Shown here piece by piece: positions 5,842-10,646 of a DNA stretch of 10,646 nt. Source of the DNA: Brachybacterium sp. (GTDB lineage: Bacteria > Actinomycetota > Actinomycetes > Actinomycetales > Dermabacteraceae); assembly GCA_030451965.1 (NCBI GenBank), contig JAKDNE010000081.1:1-10646 (forward strand). Direction: 5' to 3'. Each line of letters opens with the position of its first letter. Positions within the stretch are counted from its first letter, which is position 1. The position numbers and the translations under genes were made by a program. The notes under the pieces were generated by a model, which did no database searches, was not told the origin of the DNA, and worked only from the letters and a program-made list of their open reading frames with translations.

Positions 5842-6786
5842 ATGGCAGCGAACCTGACTGTCGACGTGCTCGATCCGGCCGGTAAGAAGTCCGGCTCCGT
5901 CGAGTTGCCTGCGTCGATCTTCGACGTGCAGACCAACGTGCCCCTGATCCACCAGGTGGTCGTCGCCCAGCAGGCGGCCGGCCGCCAGGGCACCCACAAG
6001 ACCAAGACTCGCGCCGAGGTGCGCGGTGGCGGCAAGAAGCCCTGGAAGCAGAAGGGCACCGGTCGTGCCCGTCAGGGCTCCCTGCGCGCCCCGCAGTTCG
6101 CCGGCGGCGGCGTCGTCCACGGTCCCGTCCCGCGTGACTACAGCCAGCGCACCCCGAAGAAGATGAAGGCGGCCGCGCTGCGCGGAGCCCTCTCGGATCG
6201 GGCCCGCAACGGCCGCGTCCACGTCGTGTCCTCGCTCCTGGCGGGCGACGTCGCGTCGACCAAGTCCGTGCGCCAGACCCTGTCGAACGTCTCGGACCGT
6301 CGCCACCTGCTGGTGGTCGTGCGTCGCGATGACGATCTCGGCGCGCTCAGCTCGCGCAACCTGCCGACCACCCATGTCCTGTACGCCGATCAGGTGAACA
6401 CCTACGACGTCATGCTCTCCGACGACGTGGTCTTCACCGCCGGTGCGCTCGAGGACTTCGTGGCTCAGGCAACCCTGGTCCTGCCCACCTCGACCTTCGC
6501 CGCGGCGAAGGCTGCCGCTGCTCCGGCCGCTCCGGCTGCCGGTCAGGAGGCTCCCTTCGGTGCAGGTTCGGCGGCCCCCCTGGCCGACGGCTCCGCTCCC
6601 GAGGGCTTCTCGATCAAGGGCAACCAGGACTCGATGAAGTTCCACACCCCGGACTCCCCGTGGTACGGCCGTACCAAGGCCGAGGTCTGGTTCACGAACG
6701 AGGAGGCCGCCAAGGCCGCCGGTTTCGTGAACGCAGTCAAGGAGTCCACCACGGCCGATGACGCCGCCGAGGAGGAGTCGAAGTGA
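5842..6786 (+). CDS. rplD: 50S ribosomal protein L4 with long C-terminal extension
   Basis: 314 residues against a usual length of about 205-220. The first roughly 215 residues are ordinary L4 (uL4), including the tunnel-loop segment GGGKKPWKQKGTGRARQGS and the C-terminal fold ending near ATLVLPTSTF. They are followed by an Ala/Pro/Gly linker (about 220-253), a compact module (about 254-296) and an acidic tail (DDAAEEESK). No frameshift or stop separates core from extension, so it is one protein. L4 lines the nascent-chain exit tunnel, and in E. coli it also represses its own operon through the leader RNA; whether that holds here is unknown. GAAGGAGG (5824-5831) is the ribosome site. The stop overlaps the rplW GTG by the GTGA arrangement. 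Confidence 0.97.
   Translation: MAANLTVDVLDPAGKKSGSVELPASIFDVQTNVPLIHQVVVAQQAAGRQGTHKTKTRAEVRGGGKKPWKQKGTGRARQGSLRAPQFAGGGVVHGPVPRDYSQRTPKKMKAAALRGALSDRARNGRVHVVSSLLAGDVASTKSVRQTLSNVSDRRHLLVVVRRDDDLGALSSRNLPTTHVLYADQVNTYDVMLSDDVVFTAGALEDFVAQATLVLPTSTFAAAKAAAAPAAPAAGQEAPFGAGSAAPLADGSAPEGFSIKGNQDSMKFHTPDSPWYGRTKAEVWFTNEEAAKAAGFVNAVKESTTADDAAEEESK
6601..6729 (+). other. Extra C-terminal module of L4 (sunset-like domain)
   Basis: This stretch encodes L4 residues about 254-296. The pattern is F-S-I-K-G-N, S-M-K-F-H-T-P, S-P-W-Y, R-T-K-A-E-V-W-F, then an A-A-K-A-A-G-F helix. It resembles a small module found at the ends of several actinobacterial ribosomal and other proteins, which I recall being labelled a 'sunset' domain; the name is from memory and unverified. 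Its function is not known to me. The preceding Ala/Pro linker would let it extend from the ribosome surface. Confidence 0.6.
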
Positions 6787-7085
6787 CCTCGTTGAACAAG
6801 GATCCCCGCGACGTCCTGCTGGCCCCGGTCGTCTCCGAGAAGAGCTACGGGCTGATGGACGAGGGCAAGTACACCTTCCTGGTGGCTGCCGACGCCAACA
6901 AGACCGAGATCAAGATCGCCGTCGAGAAGGTCTTCGACGTCACGGTGAACTCGGTGAACACGATCAACCGTCAGGGCAAGTCGCGCCGCACGCGCTTCGG
7001 GACCGGCAAGCGCAAGGACACCAAGCGCGCCATCGTCACCCTGACTGACGGAGCCATCGACATCTTCGGAGGGTCGGTCGCCTGA
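6783..7085 (+). CDS. rplW: 50S ribosomal protein L23
   Basis: 100 residues, typical of L23 (uL23). It sits at the nascent-chain exit and is the docking site for trigger factor and the signal recognition particle. Visible motifs: DPRDVLLAPVVSEKSYGLMD at the N-terminus, NKTEIKIAVEKVFDV in the middle, and NTINRQGKSRRTRFGTGKRK. The start is GTG 6783, overlapping the L4 stop as GTGA, with a strong GAGGAGGAG site (about 6770-6778) inside the end of rplD. An ATG start is not available without losing the conserved N-terminus. Confidence 0.97.
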   Translation: MTSLNKDPRDVLLAPVVSEKSYGLMDEGKYTFLVAADANKTEIKIAVEKVFDVTVNSVNTINRQGKSRRTRFGTGKRKDTKRAIVTLTDGAIDIFGGSVA

Positions 7086-7131
7086 GGCGGCCGATATCCG
7101 AGGAGCCGAAGAGAGTCTGAGGGAAACCCAC

Positions 7132-7968
<837 letters not shown>

Positions 7969-7986
7969 TAGGGAGAATCAGAGACT

Positions 7987-8268
7987 ATGCCTCGCAGTAT
8001 CGCCAAGGGCCCCTTCGTGGACGACCACCTTCAGAAGAAGGTGGATGTCCAGAACGAGAAGGGCACCAAGAACCTCATCAAGACCTGGTCGCGTCGTTCG
8101 GTCGTCACCCCGGACTTCCTCGGCCACACCTTCGCAGTGCACGACGGTCGCAAGCACGTCTCGGTGTTCATCACCGAGTCGATGGTCGGCCACAAGCTCG
8201 GCGAGTTCGCTCCTACGCGGACTTTCAAGGGCCACGAGAAGGACGACAGAAAGGGCCGTCGTCGCTGA
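7987..8268 (+). CDS. rpsS: 30S ribosomal protein S19
   Basis: 93 residues, normal for S19 (uS19), a 30S head protein near the A-site finger of 23S rRNA. MPRSIAKGPFVDDHLQKKV, WSRRSVVTPDFLGHTFAVHD and GHKLGEFAPTRTF are all family-typical. It lies 18 bp after rplB. AGGGAG (7970-7975) is a little far from the ATG (about 11 bases), so initiation may lean on coupling to rplB. Confidence 0.98.
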   Translation: MPRSIAKGPFVDDHLQKKVDVQNEKGTKNLIKTWSRRSVVTPDFLGHTFAVHDGRKHVSVFITESMVGHKLGEFAPTRTFKGHEKDDRKGRRR

Positions 8269-8280
8269 CCTTCAGTCAGC
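8264..8280 (+). other. Small hairpin across the rpsS stop codon
   Basis: GCTGAC (8264-8269) and GTCAGC (8275-8280) pair perfectly over six bases around the loop CTTCA, with the TGA stop inside the left arm. It sits at the start of the longest intra-operon gap (53 bp). It is too short, and lacks a U-run, to be a confident terminator; it might be an RNA processing or stability element, or chance. Confidence 0.35.
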
Positions 8281-8321
8281 ACGGCAGCACGTCCCGACAT
8301 CCAGAAGAAAGCAGGACAGCA

Positions 8322-8675
8322 ATGGAAGCCAAGGCGCAGGTGCGGTACCTCCGCATGTCGCCCATGAAGGCTCGCCGCGTTGTGGACCTGATTCGTGGCA
8401 AGAGCACGGCCGAGGCCCTGGACATTCTGCGGTTCGCCCCGCAGTCCGCCAGTGAGCCCGTCCTCAAGCTCGTCGAGTCCGCGATCGCCAACGCGCGGGT
8501 GAAGGCAGATCAGGCAGGGGAGCGCTTCGATGAGCGCGAACTCGCCGTCTCCGCCGCATTCGTCGATGAGGGTCCGACCATGAAGCGGTTCCAGCCGCGT
8601 GCACAGGGTCGAGCCTTCCAGATCAAGAAGCGCACCAGCCACGTCACCGTGGTCGTCGCTCCCGTGAACAAGTAA
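8322..8675 (+). CDS. rplV: 50S ribosomal protein L22
   Basis: 117 residues, typical for L22 (uL22), whose long beta-hairpin lines the exit tunnel opposite L4. The N-terminus (QVRYLRMSPMKARRVVDLIR) and the hairpin region (DEGPTMKRFQPRAQGRAF, then IKKRTSHVTVVV) are intact. Changes in that hairpin or in L4 are known to give macrolide resistance; I see no deletion in the loop. AGGA (8313-8316) is five bases from ATG 8322. The gene follows a 53-bp gap after rpsS. Confidence 0.98.
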   Translation: MEAKAQVRYLRMSPMKARRVVDLIRGKSTAEALDILRFAPQSASEPVLKLVESAIANARVKADQAGERFDERELAVSAAFVDEGPTMKRFQPRAQGRAFQIKKRTSHVTVVVAPVNK

Positions 8676-8685
8676 GGAGTCCCGA

Positions 8686-9534
8686 ATGGGCCAGAAGGTC
8701 AATCCGAACGGGTTCCGTCTCGGGATCACGACGGAGCACAGCAGCCGGTGGTTCGCCGATTCCTCCAAGGAGGGTCAGCGCTACCGCGACTACGTGAAGG
8801 AAGACGTCGCGATCCGCAAGCTCATGTCCAAGGGCATGGAGCGGGCCGGCATCTCCAAGGTCGAGATCGAGCGCACCCGTGACCGTGTGCGCGTCGACCT
8901 CCACACCGCCCGCCCCGGCATCGTCATCGGGCGTCGCGGCGCGGAGGCCGAGCGCCTGCGCGGTGAGCTCGAGAAGCTCACCGGCAAGCAGATCCAGCTG
9001 AACATCCTCGAGGTCAAGAACCCCGAGGCCGATGCTCAGCTGGTCGCTCAGGGCATCGCCGAGCAGCTCGCCGCCCGTGTCTCCTTCCGTCGTGCGATGC
9101 GCAAGGGCATGCAGTCCGCGCAGCGCGCCGGTGCGAAGGGCATCCGAGTGGCCGTCTCCGGCCGTCTCGGCGGCGCCGAGATGAGCCGTAACGAGTTCTA
9201 CCGCGAGGGGCGAGTGCCGCTGCACACCCTCCGCGCGAACATCGACTACGGCTTCTACGAGGCCCGCACCGCCTTCGGCCGCATCGGCGTGAAGGTGTGG
9301 ATCTACAAGGGCGACGTCACCGCCAAGGAGCTCGCGGCTCAGCAGGCCGCCTCGCAGGGTCCCCGCTCCGGCGGACGTGGCGGCCCGCGTGCCGAGCGTC
9401 CGCGCGGCCGTCGTAACGAGCGCAACGCCACCGCGCGTCGTGGGGACAACGCCGAGCAGCCCGCTGCTCCGGCCGCGGCCCCCGCCGAGCAGCCGGCCGC
9501 GGCTCCCGCACAGCAGCCCGGAACGGAGGCCTGA
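8686..9534 (+). CDS. rpsC: 30S ribosomal protein S3 with Ala/Pro/Gln-rich tail
   Basis: 282 residues, longer than E. coli S3 (233). S3 (uS3) forms part of the mRNA entry channel and its helicase activity. MGQKVNPNGFRLGITTEHSS opens the chain. The KH domain carries the GXXG loop G82-R-R-G85, and the C-terminal domain contains RAMRKGMQSAQRAGAKGI and SGRLGGAEMSR, ending near VWIYKGDV (about 211). The last roughly 70 residues are low complexity, first Arg/Gly-rich and then Ala/Pro/Glu/Gln-rich; such tails are frequent in actinobacterial S3. AAGGAG (8674-8679) is six bases before ATG 8686. Confidence 0.98.
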   Translation: MGQKVNPNGFRLGITTEHSSRWFADSSKEGQRYRDYVKEDVAIRKLMSKGMERAGISKVEIERTRDRVRVDLHTARPGIVIGRRGAEAERLRGELEKLTGKQIQLNILEVKNPEADAQLVAQGIAEQLAARVSFRRAMRKGMQSAQRAGAKGIRVAVSGRLGGAEMSRNEFYREGRVPLHTLRANIDYGFYEARTAFGRIGVKVWIYKGDVTAKELAAQQAASQGPRSGGRGGPRAERPRGRRNERNATARRGDNAEQPAAPAAAPAEQPAAAPAQQPGTEA

Positions 9535-9539
9535 GCGTC

Positions 9540-9959
9540 ATGCTGATCCCTCGCAGGACCAAGCACCGCAAGCAGTACCGCCCGCACCGCAGCGGTATGG
9601 CCAAGGGCGGCACCGATCTCGCGTTCGGCGACTACGGCATCCAGGCTCTCGAGCCGGCCTACGTCACCAACCGCCAGATCGAGGCCGCACGTATCGCCAT
9701 GACCCGCTACATGAAGCGTGGCGGCAAGGTGTTCATCAACATCTACCCCGATCGTCCGCTCACCAAGAAGCCTGCCGAGGTCCGCATGGGCTCCGGCAAG
9801 GGTTCGGTCGAGTGGTGGATCGCCAACATCAAGCCGGGACGGGTCATGTTCGAGATCGCCGGCGTCGAGGAGGGGGTGGCTCGCGAGGCGCTCCGTCTTG
9901 CGCAGCACAAGCTCCCCATGAAGAGCCGCATCCTGAGCCGAGAGAGTGGTGACATCTGA
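9540..9959 (+). CDS. rplP: 50S ribosomal protein L16
   Basis: 139 residues, normal for L16 (uL16), which lies near the A site and is added late in 50S assembly. MLIPRRTKHRKQYRPHRSG and the core KPAEVRMGSGKGSVEWWIA are unmistakable. Arg82 in VRMG corresponds to the arginine hydroxylated in E. coli L16; whether the modification occurs here is unknown. GGAGG (9525-9529) within the rpsC end is the ribosome site. The stop overlaps rpmC by one base (TGATG). Confidence 0.98.
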   Translation: MLIPRRTKHRKQYRPHRSGMAKGGTDLAFGDYGIQALEPAYVTNRQIEAARIAMTRYMKRGGKVFINIYPDRPLTKKPAEVRMGSGKGSVEWWIANIKPGRVMFEIAGVEEGVAREALRLAQHKLPMKSRILSRESGDI

Positions 9960-10192
9960 TGGCAGCGACCAAGCTCACCGCCGATGAACTCGACAAGCTG
10001 GACGACGGAAAGCTGGCCGAAGAGCTGGCGAAGGCGAAGGACGAGCTGTTCAAGCTTCGTTTCCAGTCCGCCACCGGCCAGCTCGAGAGCCCCGGCCGTC
10101 TGCGGTCCGTCAAGAAGGACATCGCACGGATCTACACGATCCTGCGCGAGCGCGAGCTGGGCATCCGTCAGGCGCCCGGCAGCGCCGAGTGA
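9959..10192 (+). CDS. rpmC: 50S ribosomal protein L29
   Basis: 77 residues, typical for L29 (uL29), a small two-helix protein at the exit tunnel next to L23. The chain shows two helical, charged stretches with the signature KKDIARIYTILRERE at residues about 52-66. The ATG overlaps the L16 stop by one base and has only a weak GAGAGTGG site upstream, so it is probably translated by coupling to rplP. Confidence 0.97.
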   Translation: MAATKLTADELDKLDDGKLAEELAKAKDELFKLRFQSATGQLESPGRLRSVKKDIARIYTILRERELGIRQAPGSAE

Positions 10193-10201
10193 CCGCGAAG
10201 C

Positions 10202-10206
10202 GAGGA
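10202..10206 (+). promoter_or_regulatory. Ribosome binding site deciding the rpsQ start
   Basis: GAGGA lies six bases before ATG 10213. The alternative GTG 10189, which overlaps the rpmC stop, has no comparable site, so 10213 is taken as the start. The longer form would add only eight residues. Confidence 0.65.
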
Positions 10207-10212
10207 ACAGAG

Positions 10213-10548
10213 ATGACTGACAACACCCAGGCCGAGACCCCGGCCGCCGAGGAGCTCGAGGTGCTCGAGAAGGAGGGCGCGCACGCGTCCTCGTCCGAGC
10301 GTCCGTACCGCAAGACCGTCCGCGGTTTCGTGGTCTCCGACAAGATGGACAAGACCATCGTCGTCGAGGTCGAGGAGCGTGTGAAGCACGCTCGCTACAG
10401 CAAGGTCACGACCAAGACGAGCAAGTTCAAGGCCCACGACGAAGAGAACGCCGCCGGCGTCGGCGACCGTGTCATCGTCATGGAGACCCGCCCGACCTCC
10501 GCGACCAAGCGGTGGCGTCTGGTGGAGATCCTCGAACGCGCCAAGTGA
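10213..10548 (+). CDS. rpsQ: 30S ribosomal protein S17 with acidic N-terminal extension
   Basis: 111 residues against about 84-95 in most bacteria. S17 (uS17) is a primary 16S rRNA-binding protein of the 30S body. The OB-fold core is typical: RKTVRGFVVSDKMDKTIVV, ERVKHARYSKVTTKTSKFKA, then VGDRVIVMETRPTSATKRW. About 35 residues precede it, rich in Glu, Ala and Thr (TPAAEELEVLEKEGAHASSS). ATG 10213 is chosen for its ribosome site; the acidic extension is present with either possible start. It is the last gene of the S10 operon here and is followed by a strong hairpin. Confidence 0.96.
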   Translation: MTDNTQAETPAAEELEVLEKEGAHASSSERPYRKTVRGFVVSDKMDKTIVVEVEERVKHARYSKVTTKTSKFKAHDEENAAGVGDRVIVMETRPTSATKRWRLVEILERAK

Positions 10549-10584
10549 TCCGGGAGCGGTCCGCGTGATCGCCGACGGTTTCTG

Positions 10585-10622
10585 AGCAGGGCCGGTTCCC
10601 CCACGGGGGAGCCGGCCCTGCT
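10585..10622 (+). terminator. Long GC-rich hairpin terminator after rpsQ
   Basis: A 17-bp stem: the left arm 10585-10601 pairs with 10606-10622 with one G-U pair and no bulge, around the loop CACG. It lies 36 bp after the rpsQ stop. No U-run follows, as is often the case in this kind of genome. The near-perfect symmetry would make it work in either direction, so it could also protect the S10 operon from antisense transcription. Confidence 0.9.
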
Positions 10623-10646
10623 CGCCGTGTGCTGGGTCGTGGGTCC

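Overview
The window is GC-rich DNA with short intergenic gaps, GTGA and TGATG stop/start overlaps and Ala/Pro-rich protein tails. Its best protein resemblances are to actinomycete families. I read it as the chromosome of a high-GC Gram-positive actinobacterium, probably of the Micrococcales; a Brachybacterium-like organism is a guess from memory and not a measured assignment.

Layout: (1) Bases 1-823, minus strand: the N-terminal 274 codons of a membrane protein with a general-stress-protein-17M-like N-terminus, running off the left edge. (2) 824-1094: a divergent intergenic region that must hold promoters for both directions. (3) 1095-4464, plus strand: a three-gene sugar ABC importer operon, a Tat/lipoprotein binding protein plus two permeases, closest in memory to the NgcEFG N-acetylglucosamine/chitobiose system of Streptomyces. 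It has no ATPase gene, so the ATPase is presumably supplied from elsewhere (MsiK-like). A strong hairpin terminator follows at 4495-4538. (4) 4539-4835: an untranslated leader with several inverted repeats. (5) 4836-10548, plus strand: the complete S10 ribosomal protein operon in canonical order, rpsJ-rplC-rplD-rplW-rplB-rpsS-rplV-rpsC-rplP-rpmC-rpsQ. (6) 10585-10622: a long GC-rich terminator hairpin closing the operon.

How it works together: the importer genes are translationally coupled and end in their own terminator, so they form a unit separate from the S10 operon. The eleven ribosomal genes are tightly packed and should be made as one transcript, with the structured leader as a possible place for feedback control.

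The most unusual item is ribosomal protein L4. It is 314 residues, roughly 100 longer than usual, and ends in an Ala/Pro linker followed by a compact conserved-looking module (residues about 254-296). S17 (N-terminal) and S3 (C-terminal) also carry low-complexity extensions. No CRISPR array, tRNA, rRNA, insertion sequence or phage gene was seen. The core of the window is conserved housekeeping DNA, and I do not see a new multi-gene system in it.
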